The position numbers and the translations under genes were made by a program. A model generated the notes under the pieces. That model was given only the letters and a program-made list of their open reading frames with translations, made no database searches and was not told the DNA's origin. Below are positions 16,508-24,815 of a stretch of 64,000 nucleotides of DNA, piece by piece. This DNA is from Pedobacter ureilyticus. GTDB taxonomy: Bacteria > Bacteroidota > Bacteroidia > Sphingobacteriales > Sphingobacteriaceae. The stretch spans positions 1 through 64,000 of the forward strand of contig NZ_SSHJ01000001.1 in assembly GCF_005925345.1 (NCBI RefSeq), in the 5' to 3' direction. Numbering within the stretch: position 1 is the first letter of the stretch; every line of letters starts with the position of its first letter.

Positions 16508-19500
16508 TTACAATGTAAGGTTAAGACCAAATAAATAGGTTTTTGGCAAAGGCATATTTCTTGTGCCAGAGTTAGCGGTATACACTTCAGGGTCAATATC
16601 GTTTCCGGCTGCGCTCCAATACCAAATGTTATTCATTTGGAACGTAAACCTAGCAGATGAAATTTTGATTTTATCTGCAAATGATTTTGGTAAATGATAG
16701 CTTAACGATACGTTTCTTAGCTTAATGTAATCTCCATCAACCACGTTAATGTCTGAGTTTCTCCATTGCGAACTTATAGTAGAAGCATAGTTTCGCATGT
16801 TTTCAGCGAAATCTACCAACAAACGAGGGTTAGCAGTTGGATTAGCATCAGTATATCTTTGAGTTATACCTATATTGGTAAGCGCATCAGAACCTAAATC
16901 TAAGGTTTCTTTACGCATTTTATTGCCACCAGAGAAAACCAAAAGCATGTTTAAATCAAATTGCTTATACGAAAAACGTTGAGATAGTGAGCCTGTGTAG
17001 GTTGGCATTAAACTTCCCATGTTTACCAAAGCATTTGGGTTGTTAATTGCTTTTACACTGGTAGGATTTGGATTACCGTTGGCATCAAAAGTTAGCGATG
17101 GATTGCCATTTTCGTCTAGCACATAAGGATAACCATTGGTCATTCCGCCGTATTTGTAGGCATAAAAACTGTTGTAATACTCTCCTTCAAAAAAGTAATC
17201 ACCTGGGAAACCTACATAGTTACTGGCGGTTCCTTTAGCTCTGGTCACTTTTTCTACTTTAGTTTTGTTAAACGCAATAATTAAATTAGAGTTGATACGG
17301 AAATCCCCTCTTTTAAACCACTCAGAGCCCGCACTAAATTCAATACCTCTGTTTCTTAGTTCGCCAGCATTTATTCTGCGTGTAAGTGCACCCACGGTAG
17401 GGTCTAAGTCTGTGGTTACCAACAAGTCGCTACTTAAACGATCGTAAACATCAATACTGCCTCGCAACTTATTGTTGAAAAGGCTATAATCTAAACCAAG
17501 GTTTGTAGTAGCTGTTTTTTCCCAACGCAACATTGGGTTTGGCTGTTGGGTAATATTGATGTATTGCAACGATTGGAAAAGGTTGTCGTTTCTTCTGGTA
17601 GCTACGGTGTATGGCGTAGTGCTTTGGTCAACGTTTCCGTTAACCCCGTAGGTAGCTCTCAACTTTAAAAAGTCTACCCATTTTACGTTTGTTAGAAAAT
17701 CTTCTTCGCTGGCATTCCACCCTAAACCAACCGACCAAAGCGGACGATTTCTGTATTTCGGCTCTGCACCAAAAAAATCGGCTCTATCTACCCTTAAACT
17801 ACCCATTAGGTTGTATTTGCCTAAATAGGTATAGCCAACATTGCTGTAAACAGAAAAATTACGGTGCTTGGTTTCGGTTTGTGTACGCGAAAGTGCACTT
17901 AGTGTTCGGTTATTGCCATAAATGTAACTTGGTGCACCAGTTTGGCTAAGCGCAAAAGTATTGATAATGGTTGAGGTTAAAGTTACTGGATCGTAGCCGT
18001 ATCTCAACTGCTCAACCGTTCTAGGTATAAAACTTTCACGCATCTCGAAACCTGCAATTGCGGTAACTTTGTGTTTGTTCTGGTCAAAATAGCGATCAAA
18101 ATTTAATTGGTTTCTAAAGGTGTAATTACTAGTTTGTCTATCTATTTGCTGATAACGGCCGCCAGTAGAAAAGCCATCAACATAGGTATAAGTGTTGGTA
18201 GCAGGGGTGTATCCGGTTAGGCCATTAATAGCATAGCGCATTTTGTACGAGTTTACATCGTGGTAAACTTCCGCATTGTTCCGGTTGTTTTCGTACTGAA
18301 ACTGTGTGTTAAAGCTTAAGCCGTTCCAGATTTTAGCTTCGATATTTGTAAAAGCTCTTAAGTTTAAAGAGTTTTGTTGCGTAATACCTTCTTGCAATTG
18401 GTTTAGTACGTTAAAGTTTAAAGATTTGAAACCAGAAAGACTATTGATCCTATCGGCTACGGCTGGGTTCATGGCACCGCTAGAAGTAAAGCCGTCCTTA
18501 AGATTTACAAACGGAGCAATTACCAAGTTGCCATTTCCGTCGGTTATTCTTTCGTATCTTTTTTGAATGTCGAAACTACCAAAATCACTATCGGTAATAT
18601 CTGCTACAGAATAGGATGCGTTGATGCCGAAAGTAGCATTTAACCAACTTTTAACTTGAAAACTGCTTTTTGCATAAAGGTTGTAATTTTGGTTATCGTT
18701 ATATTTTATCCTTCCTCTAGCATCGTCAAAATTAAATGATACGTAGGTGTTTTGCTTTGCTGTACCACCCGAGAAAGATAGATTGTAGCGTTGTCTAAAT
18801 TCATTTTGCCAAACATTTTTAGTGTAATCGTCAATGAAGTCATTTTGTCTCCATTGATTAATGGTAGCATTAAAATCATCGTTGTTAATTTTTCCTTCTT
18901 CTAAATTTCTATTTAACTGGTAAAGCGGGCTGTAATACCTTAAACTACTATTGCCAGCATCGCCATAATAATTAAATAGCGAAGTTACGTTGGCATATCT
19001 AGCTCTCTCGCGGTTATACACGGCTTGTTCAAAGTCGATTAAATCGCTTGTACTAGCGTAGTGCATGTCGTTTAGGTTAGGCTTTGTAGCAATAAAAAAG
19101 TCCGAGTTTAAAGAAACCTTCAAGTTTCCACTTCCTTTTTTAGTATTGATAACGATGATACCGTTTGCAGCTCTAGAACCGTAAATAGAAGCAGCAGAAG
19201 CATCTTTTAACAAGTTTACACTTTCTACATCGTAAGGGTTGATGTCTTCTAAAGTAAGCTCCGTAGGCAATCCATCAATTACCAAAAGAGGAGCAGAACC
19301 AACTTGTGCAGATAAAGTTCCGATACCTCTCAATATTGGTTTATCTGCTGCGGCTCCATTCACATTTTTTTGAAACATTAATCCAGCAAAACGACCTTCT
19401 AAAGCACTTGTTAAGCTTACATTTACGTTCTCGTTTAAGGTTTTGTTATTTACCTCGGCTATAGCCGCTGGCGATTCGAAACGCTTAAGCGACTGATAGC

Positions 19501-20125
19501 CGGTAACGACTACTTCTTGAAGTACCGAGTTAGAAGGTGTTAAAGAAACTACTATTGAGGTACTAGAGGCTCCTTTAGTATATTTTATTTCTTTTTGTTC
19601 GTAACCTAAATAGTTAAATTTTAGGGTATTATTGCTATCGCTTACATAAATCGCAAAATATCCATTCTGATCTGTGTGGACCATATTAGTGGTGCCTTTT
19701 TGTGTAATGGTTACCCCAGGCATTGGTAAACCTACATTATCGTTAACTATCCCGCGTAGTACATAAGTATTTTCACCTGCAGCTTTAGACTTAATCACAA
19801 TAGTTTTGCCGCTCACTCGGTAAGTAAAATCTTGATCTTTAAAAACCTGCGTTAATATTTCATCAATATCTGAAGATTTGATTTCTGCGGTGATGAGCTT
19901 TGCTTTCTGGTTAAAAGAGGCATCGTAAACAAATTGGTAATTGGTTTTTATGGCAATTTCTGAAATTACTGTATTTAGTGTGGCTTGTTTAAAGCTAAAC
20001 GTATAAATAGCTTGTGCGAAAGAAACTAGAGTGGTAAACGAGGTTAAAATAGAGACCAATAAAATTAATCTTAAATACGATATCATTGCAGGTTTTTTAT
20101 TACCTGCTGGGTAAAGTTTATTCAT
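16508..20125 (-). CDS. SusC/RagA TonB-linked outer-membrane transporter with STN signalling domain
   Basis: A 1205-residue TonB-dependent beta-barrel. After the signal peptide come an STN domain (about residues 40-110, FSFKQATLNTVISEI), a carboxypeptidase-like barrel extension (VNDNVGLPMPGVTI), the TonB box/plug (VVVTGYQSLKRF onward, with LLVIDG) and a C-terminal barrel ending in LNLTL. The STN domain normally touches FecR in the periplasm and relays substrate binding to the ECF sigma factor, both encoded directly upstream. The ATG at 20125 is used; Met14 is another possible start. The protease-rich operon suggests a peptide or protein substrate. Confidence 0.92.
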   Translation of the reverse strand: MNKLYPAGNKKPAMISYLRLILLVSILTSFTTLVSFAQAIYTFSFKQATLNTVISEIAIKTNYQFVYDASFNQKAKLITAEIKSSDIDEILTQVFKDQDFTYRVSGKTIVIKSKAAGENTYVLRGIVNDNVGLPMPGVTITQKGTTNMVHTDQNGYFAIYVSDSNNTLKFNYLGYEQKEIKYTKGASSTSIVVSLTPSNSVLQEVVVTGYQSLKRFESPAAIAEVNNKTLNENVNVSLTSALEGRFAGLMFQKNVNGAAADKPILRGIGTLSAQVGSAPLLVIDGLPTELTLEDINPYDVESVNLLKDASAASIYGSRAANGIIVINTKKGSGNLKVSLNSDFFIATKPNLNDMHYASTSDLIDFEQAVYNRERARYANVTSLFNYYGDAGNSSLRYYSPLYQLNRNLEEGKINNDDFNATINQWRQNDFIDDYTKNVWQNEFRQRYNLSFSGGTAKQNTYVSFNFDDARGRIKYNDNQNYNLYAKSSFQVKSWLNATFGINASYSVADITDSDFGSFDIQKRYERITDGNGNLVIAPFVNLKDGFTSSGAMNPAVADRINSLSGFKSLNFNVLNQLQEGITQQNSLNLRAFTNIEAKIWNGLSFNTQFQYENNRNNAEVYHDVNSYKMRYAINGLTGYTPATNTYTYVDGFSTGGRYQQIDRQTSNYTFRNQLNFDRYFDQNKHKVTAIAGFEMRESFIPRTVEQLRYGYDPVTLTSTIINTFALSQTGAPSYIYGNNRTLSALSRTQTETKHRNFSVYSNVGYTYLGKYNLMGSLRVDRADFFGAEPKYRNRPLWSVGLGWNASEEDFLTNVKWVDFLKLRATYGVNGNVDQSTTPYTVATRRNDNLFQSLQYINITQQPNPMLRWEKTATTNLGLDYSLFNNKLRGSIDVYDRLSSDLLVTTDLDPTVGALTRRINAGELRNRGIEFSAGSEWFKRGDFRINSNLIIAFNKTKVEKVTRAKGTASNYVGFPGDYFFEGEYYNSFYAYKYGGMTNGYPYVLDENGNPSLTFDANGNPNPTSVKAINNPNALVNMGSLMPTYTGSLSQRFSYKQFDLNMLLVFSGGNKMRKETLDLGSDALTNIGITQRYTDANPTANPRLLVDFAENMRNYASTISSQWRNSDINVVDGDYIKLRNVSLSYHLPKSFADKIKISSARFTFQMNNIWYWSAAGNDIDPEVYTANSGTRNMPLPKTYLFGLNLTL

Positions 20126-20171
20126 TAAAGGTTAGTTAGTTGATTATAAAATTTGTTTGATTGAGCGTGTT

Positions 20172-21299
20172 TTAATTTTCTATGCTTAGCCTCCTTTCTT
20201 CTACTTTAAATTTTAACCCTGTAGTAGTGTACAGCATTTGCAGCACATCGTTAAAGGCGGTGTTTCTATTTAATCTTATATATAAGCGTTTGTTGGGGAT
20301 GCTGTTCTCGTCAAAAGAGAAATCGTACCAACGGGAAAGCTCATGGAGTACATCGGCTAATGATTGGTCGTTAAATACGAACAAGCCATTGGTCCACGCT
20401 TTAGCCGCAGCGGTATCGGCTTGGTTTACGAGAATGCCATTTCGGTCAGATAATCCTTCCTGTCCGGGAGCGAGAATTTTGTGGTTAGATAGAAAGTTAA
20501 GTTGTACGCTACCTTCGTAAAGCGTAGTTTTTGTTTGCTTGCCAAAGCTATTGATAGTAAATGCTGTACCTAAAACTTCAACATTAGTTTGGCCAACAGA
20601 TACAATAAATGGCATTTTTTTATTTTTTGCCACTTTAAAGTAAGCTTCGCCGCTTAATTTTACGTGTCTTTCGGCGCCGTAAAAGCCAACGGGAAATTCC
20701 AAGGTAGATTTTGAATTGAGATAAACCTGTGTGCCATCTCCAAGTGTAATTTTGTAGAAACCACCCGCTGGTGTGCTAATGGCGTGCAGGGCAGATAGGC
20801 CCGTAGTATCGTTTGATGTTTGTTTGTAAGTAATGGTACCATCTGCTGCTGTAGTAACCGATATTGCTGGGGCAGGAGAGAAGCTCGATTTGCTTTCGCT
20901 GTTTAGCGGAGTTTCTTCGTTATCGATTACTAAAACAGCTTTACTACTTCCAGGAACAATTTCGCGTTTATCAGCACCACTATTGTAAATGGCAAAGTAG
21001 CCTACAATAGAAACTACGGCAGCTATTGCAGCGGCTTTGTACCAAGTAGTTATTTTAATTACTTTAGTTTTTGGTTGTTTTTCTATTTTCTCTTCAATTT
21101 TTGCAAAAAGAGTTTTTAGATGAGCCGTATCAGTATGTTCAATTTTATCTTCTGAAAGAAGTTCTAGGTTAATATGATTACGTAAGTTCGCTTCATCAAC
21201 CTCGTCCATATTTTTAAACAACGAATTAAGGTCATTTGCGGTAACTTGATTGTTCAAATACCTGCTAAATAATTTTTCGAACTTTGACTTTTGCTCCAT
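20172..21299 (-). CDS. FecR-family anti-sigma factor
   Basis: A 375-residue single-pass inner-membrane protein. The cytoplasmic part (about 1-83) should hold the sigma factor; a hydrophobic segment (about 84-104, YKAAAIAAVVSIVGYFAIY) crosses the membrane; the periplasmic part carries the FecR domain (ITLGDGTQVYLNSKSTLEFP...VLGTAFTIN) and a C-terminal secretin/STN-like region (TAFNDVLQMLYTTTGLKF). It sits between its sigma factor and an STN-containing SusC, the standard three-component cell-surface signalling order. Confidence 0.93.
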   Translation of the reverse strand: MEQKSKFEKLFSRYLNNQVTANDLNSLFKNMDEVDEANLRNHINLELLSEDKIEHTDTAHLKTLFAKIEEKIEKQPKTKVIKITTWYKAAAIAAVVSIVGYFAIYNSGADKREIVPGSSKAVLVIDNEETPLNSESKSSFSPAPAISVTTAADGTITYKQTSNDTTGLSALHAISTPAGGFYKITLGDGTQVYLNSKSTLEFPVGFYGAERHVKLSGEAYFKVAKNKKMPFIVSVGQTNVEVLGTAFTINSFGKQTKTTLYEGSVQLNFLSNHKILAPGQEGLSDRNGILVNQADTAAAKAWTNGLFVFNDQSLADVLHELSRWYDFSFDENSIPNKRLYIRLNRNTAFNDVLQMLYTTTGLKFKVEERRLSIEN

Positions 21300-21395
21300 A
21301 TTTATAAACCTATACGCACGAGTTTTAGAAACACACTATTGCGATTCAAAAAAAAATACTTTTTTTTCAGATTTTAGTTTAGAAATGGTTTGGAG

Positions 21396-21989
21396 CTAAT
21401 TCTTGAGGTAAAGTGCAATTGCAAAAAGAAGAAATTCTTTTGAGTGGAAGAACACATGTTCCTTTACGGCTTTGGTGGCATGCACCAACTGGTTGCTGAC
21501 CGTAGAAACACTAATATTTAGCTGCTCTGCTACTTCTTTATAGGATTTTTCTTCTAATTTACAAAGTCGGAAAATTTCTCTTCTTTGTGGAGGTAGTCGA
21601 TCGATTGCTTCATTTAGGACAACTGTTCGCTCCTTATTGTAGATATAATCTTCTGTCTCGTTGTAAAACGCAGCAAATGTATGAATTAAGTGCTCTTGCA
21701 TCTTCTTGTCTTGTGCAAGTTTTCTGTAATAATCGTATACCGTATGCTGCGCTACGGTATATAACCAAGCTTTAAATGATTTTTCCGCATCTATCGTATC
21801 TTTTTTTAGCCAAACTTTTAAGAAAACGTCCTGCAACAATTCGTCTGCTATTTCGGAAATCTTTACCATTTTACTGAGCTTTTGATACAAGCCGGGGCTA
21901 TATTTCTCGTATAAAAAAGCAAAGGCAGCTCTATCGGCATTAATAAGCCGGGTTAAATAAACTTCTTCCGATAGTTGGTTTGCAGACAA
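21396..21989 (-). CDS. ECF RNA polymerase sigma factor (Bacteroidota FecI-like)
   Basis: A 197-residue sigma-70 family protein with region 2 (DELLQDVFLKVWLKKD...FKAWLYTVAQHTVYDYYRK) and region 4 (RLPPQRREIFRLCKLEEKSYKEVAEQLNISVSTVSNQL). It should direct transcription of the downstream fecR-susC-susD-protease operon. The hydrophobic C-terminus (FLLFAIALYLKN) is seen in many Bacteroidota members. No ATG exists before the conserved region: the frame starts with TTG at 21989, with a TGA four codons upstream. Confidence 0.92.
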   Translation of the reverse strand: MSANQLSEEVYLTRLINADRAAFAFLYEKYSPGLYQKLSKMVKISEIADELLQDVFLKVWLKKDTIDAEKSFKAWLYTVAQHTVYDYYRKLAQDKKMQEHLIHTFAAFYNETEDYIYNKERTVVLNEAIDRLPPQRREIFRLCKLEEKSYKEVAEQLNISVSTVSNQLVHATKAVKEHVFFHSKEFLLFAIALYLKN

Positions 21990-22262
21990 ATTAAAAGATC
22001 ATTTTTTTTGCTAAGATGGCAATAAATTTTCTTCCTATCAAAGCCCAAGGTTATTTAAAGCAAGGTTTAACTTAAAAACCACAACAGAAAAGCTTCAATA
22101 AATGGGATATATCAGCCCTTTAAAAAGTTAAATTTATATGTGTAATTCCGCTAGTACAACGTTTGAATGGCGCAGTTACTGTTTTTGAAAAAAATTATTT
22201 TTAAGACTATAAGAAATATCATTGGAAATGTATTAGTTTTATTATTCTAAATATAAACAGAA

Positions 22263-22622
22263 ATGAAAAAGTTATTACTTACGCTATTTATAGCGTGTTT
22301 TACAATGGTGTTTGCCCATGCACAAGATGCACCAAAAAAGAGAACCTCTTTTGGATGGGATAAAGCTTCGTTAACGGAAATTGGCTGCGACACAGACCAG
22401 ATCAAAAAGATTGCTGTAGTTAAGAAGGATGCTACAGAAAAACGAAAAAAGATTGAAGAAGATACATCGTTAGATGAAAAGGCAAAAAAGGCCGCAATTA
22501 AAGTGATTGTTAAAGACAGGAATGAAGCAATGAGTGCACTTTTAACCGAAGATCAACGTAAGAAGGTAGAAGAAATCAATATAAAATTAAAGGAAGAAGC
22601 TAAAGCAGCAGCTGGAAGCTAA
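22263..22622 (+). CDS. Small secreted helical protein of unknown function
   Basis: A 119-residue protein with a clear signal peptide (MKKLLLTLFIACFTMVFAHAQ) and a mature part that is highly charged and helical, rich in Lys, Glu and Ala (EKRKKIEEDTSLDEKAKKAA, then LTEDQRKKVEEI). The pattern recalls small periplasmic Spy/CpxP-like chaperones, which have LTxEQ repeats, but similarity is too weak for a name. It is divergent from the sigma factor gene and followed by a strong terminator, so it is a monocistronic unit. Confidence 0.7.
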   Translation: MKKLLLTLFIACFTMVFAHAQDAPKKRTSFGWDKASLTEIGCDTDQIKKIAVVKKDATEKRKKIEEDTSLDEKAKKAAIKVIVKDRNEAMSALLTEDQRKKVEEINIKLKEEAKAAAGS

Positions 22623-22650
22623 ACAGCTTCTATTAATAAAAATATAACGC

Positions 22651-22686
22651 AGAGCGGATGATTTAGCAATTATCCGCTCTTTTTTA
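22651..22686 (+). terminator. Rho-independent terminator
   Basis: A perfect 9-bp stem (AGAGCGGAT at 22651-22659 with its complement at 22672-22680), a 12-base loop and a run of T. It ends the small secreted protein gene. Confidence 0.9.
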
Positions 22687-22785
22687 TTTAAAAATAACCA
22701 TCGTGAGAAGAGATTATGGCGAATTAGTTTGCCACACCAAATGATCAAAGCTTAGCGCTCAGGTAAATTCACCTATGCCAATTTG

Positions 22786-22797
22786 TGATTAAAATCA
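22786..22797. promoter_or_regulatory. Putative FNR/CRP-family binding site
   Basis: TGAT-TAAA-ATCA is a perfect match to the inner half-sites of the FNR consensus TTGAT-N4-ATCAA. Its centre is about 62-63 bases upstream of the predicted transcription start (about 22854), the usual class I activator distance. The downstream genes (hemN and the cbb3 cluster) are classical FNR targets, which supports the call. Confidence 0.6.
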
Positions 22798-22821
22798 TTT
22801 TTTAGGATAACTGCGCTCAAA

Positions 22822-22850
22822 TTGCTGTAAACTGCTACTAGCTAGTTTTG
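22822..22850 (+). promoter_or_regulatory. Promoter of the hemN operon
   Basis: TTG at 22822-22824, an 18-base spacer and the perfect -7 box TAGTTTTG at 22843-22850. The predicted leader to the ATG at 22870 is about 16 bases. Confidence 0.7.
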
Positions 22851-22869
22851 TGAAACATAAAATGATTTC

Positions 22870-23304
22870 ATGAAGGCTATCGCTTATAATATTAAACCCG
22901 AAGAAAAAGAGTGCTTGGTGTTGGCTAACCACAAGAAACATGATATTACCATTATAGCCAATAGTTTGAGTAAAGAAACACTGCCATTTGCATTGGGTAA
23001 AGAAGTGCTAATTGTATTTAATGAAGATCCATTAGATGAGGAGTTAATTATTGGTTTGAAGGCTCTAGGTATTAAATACATCGCTACTTCATCTTTCGAA
23101 ACCAAACACATTAATCTTGTTGCTGCCGGAGTAGCGGGCTTCAAAATCGCAAACGTGCCTTCTAGTAAAGGCCAAGAAATGGTAATGCCACGCATGCAGC
23201 AAGTAGTTAAAAACTTAGACAACTGGGCTGCTGGCAAATGTGTAGGCAAAGCTTGTTGCTGCCCTAACAACTGTAGTGTTGCGGCAAAAGGGGGAGAGCA
23301 ATAA
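22870..23304 (+). CDS. Small protein resembling the N-terminal part of D-2-hydroxyacid dehydrogenases, with Cys-rich tail
   Basis: A 144-residue protein. Residues 1-110 follow the catalytic-domain half of D-lactate dehydrogenase-like enzymes (KAIAYNIKPEEKE..., LIIGLKALGIKYIATSSFETKHINLVAAGVAGFKIANVP). The NAD-binding domain and the catalytic Arg/Glu/His region are absent. Instead the protein ends with a cysteine cluster, GKCVGKACCCPNNC (five Cys), suited to metal or redox chemistry. It therefore cannot be an active dehydrogenase. Its stop overlaps the hemN start by one base (TAATG), and it is the first gene after an FNR-type promoter, so a role in heme synthesis or low-oxygen metabolism is inferred. 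The frame is intact, arguing against a decaying pseudogene. Confidence 0.65.
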   Translation: MKAIAYNIKPEEKECLVLANHKKHDITIIANSLSKETLPFALGKEVLIVFNEDPLDEELIIGLKALGIKYIATSSFETKHINLVAAGVAGFKIANVPSSKGQEMVMPRMQQVVKNLDNWAAGKCVGKACCCPNNCSVAAKGGEQ

Positions 23305-24650
23305 TGGAAACCGACGAGCTATTACGCAAATACAATATTGCTGCACCAAGATATACCAGCTATCCAACTGTTCCTTATTGGGATAACGAAAATTTCGATA
23401 ATATACAATGGAAGGGCAGGTTGGTTGCAGCATATAAACAACATGAAAATGAAGGGATTAGTGTTTACCTACATTTGCCATTTTGCGAGAGCTTATGTAC
23501 CTATTGCGGTTGTAATACGCGGATTACCAAAAATCATACGGTAGAGTTGCCTTATATCCATGCCCTGTTAAAAGAATGGGAAATGTACTGTGCCTTGTTG
23601 GGGGAGCGTCCAAAAATCAAAGAAATTCATTTAGGTGGTGGTACACCAACTTTTTTTAGCGCAGCTAACCTAAAAAAGTTATTAGAAACCATTGCAGGTG
23701 CTACGCAGTTTGATGAAGATGCAAGTTGCTCTTTTGAAGGACATCCAGACAATACTACGGCCGAGCATTTACAGACTTTCTACAACTTAGGCTTTAGGCG
23801 TTTGAGCTTAGGCATACAGGATTTTGACCCGAAAGTTCAATTCATGATCAATCGTTACCAAACACCAGCACAAGTAAGGCACATCACCGAATTATCTCGT
23901 GAGCTTGGGTATCAATCTATCAACTTCGATTTGATTTATGGTTTGCCTGGACAAAATATTACCGGTTTAATGGAAACCATTAATGAAACCATTGCAATCA
24001 GACCAGACCGTATCGCATTTTATAGCTATGCACACGTACCTTGGATCAAAGCTGGTCAGCGTCATTTTACAGAAAGCGATCTTCCGCAAGGCGACGAAAA
24101 ATTTGCACTGTATCAAAAAGGTCGGGAGATGTTGGTAGCCGCTGGCTATGAAGAAATTGGTATGGATCATTTTGCCTTACAAACAGATAGTCTTTACGTA
24201 GCCAGCCAAAAGGGACAGCTTCACCGTAATTTTATGGGTTATACTGATCAGCGTACGCATATTTTGTTAGGCTTAGGCGTGTCTGCTATCAGCGATTGCG
24301 GTACTGCTTTTGCGCAAAACGCAAAGACTGTTGAAGCGTACAAAAACATCATCCAATCAGAAGATTTAGCTGTACAAAAAGGTCATTTATTAACTGGCGA
24401 AGATCTGCATATCAGAAAATATATTCTTGATTTGATGTGTAAGAACAACACCTGTTTTACCAATGAAATTCTAACAGATGTTGTTGAGCGGTTGCAGCCT
24501 ATGATAGCTGATGGCATGGTGGCTATCAGTAATAATGAAGTTAAAATACAACCTTTGGGCAGATCGTTCTTGCGTAATGTTTGTATGGCTTTTGACGAAA
24601 GGTTATGGAAAAAACAACCGCAAACCCAATTATTTAGTGCCGCGATATAA
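23304..24650 (+). CDS. hemN: Oxygen-independent coproporphyrinogen III oxidase
   Basis: A radical SAM enzyme that decarboxylates coproporphyrinogen III to protoporphyrinogen IX without oxygen, in heme synthesis. The [4Fe-4S] motif CX3CX2CXC is at residues 61-70 (Cys61, 65, 68, 70), preceded by HLPFC. The N-terminal RYTSYPTVPYW and the GGGTPTFF and GMDHFA segments are HemN hallmarks and separate it from HemW. The length, 448 residues, is right for HemN. It is coupled to the small Cys-rich gene and precedes the cbb3 oxidase genes, which need heme. Confidence 0.95.
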   Translation: METDELLRKYNIAAPRYTSYPTVPYWDNENFDNIQWKGRLVAAYKQHENEGISVYLHLPFCESLCTYCGCNTRITKNHTVELPYIHALLKEWEMYCALLGERPKIKEIHLGGGTPTFFSAANLKKLLETIAGATQFDEDASCSFEGHPDNTTAEHLQTFYNLGFRRLSLGIQDFDPKVQFMINRYQTPAQVRHITELSRELGYQSINFDLIYGLPGQNITGLMETINETIAIRPDRIAFYSYAHVPWIKAGQRHFTESDLPQGDEKFALYQKGREMLVAAGYEEIGMDHFALQTDSLYVASQKGQLHRNFMGYTDQRTHILLGLGVSAISDCGTAFAQNAKTVEAYKNIIQSEDLAVQKGHLLTGEDLHIRKYILDLMCKNNTCFTNEILTDVVERLQPMIADGMVAISNNEVKIQPLGRSFLRNVCMAFDERLWKKQPQTQLFSAAI

Positions 24651-24815
24651 TAATAATTAGAACCTTAATTAGGTGCGTCATCCCAGATTTATCTAGGATC
24701 CTAGAGCGATAAAAAGTGCCCATTGAATACGCATTAAGATTGCTGTGAGCATGTCGAAGCATATTAAAAGTAGTCTCCAATAAACTCAAACTGACAAATA
24801 AAAACAAAGCAAGTT

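Noticed and set aside
16504..16596. N-terminal extension of the first SusD gene
   Set aside because: It overlaps the susC 3' end and encodes no signal peptide; the ATG at 16503 gives a perfect lipoprotein signal.
22884..23270. A 128-codon open frame on the minus strand
   Set aside because: It is antisense to the small Cys-rich protein gene, which is better supported by its promoter and coupling to hemN.
22870..23304. Interpretation as a frameshifted full-length D-lactate dehydrogenase
   Set aside because: The next bases encode hemN directly; no NAD-binding domain is present in any frame, and the Cys-rich end looks evolved, not random.
24671..24780. Possible fifth copy of the family A repeat
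   Set aside because: It begins GCGTCATCCCAGATTTATC but has no matching right arm, so it cannot be shown to be the same element.
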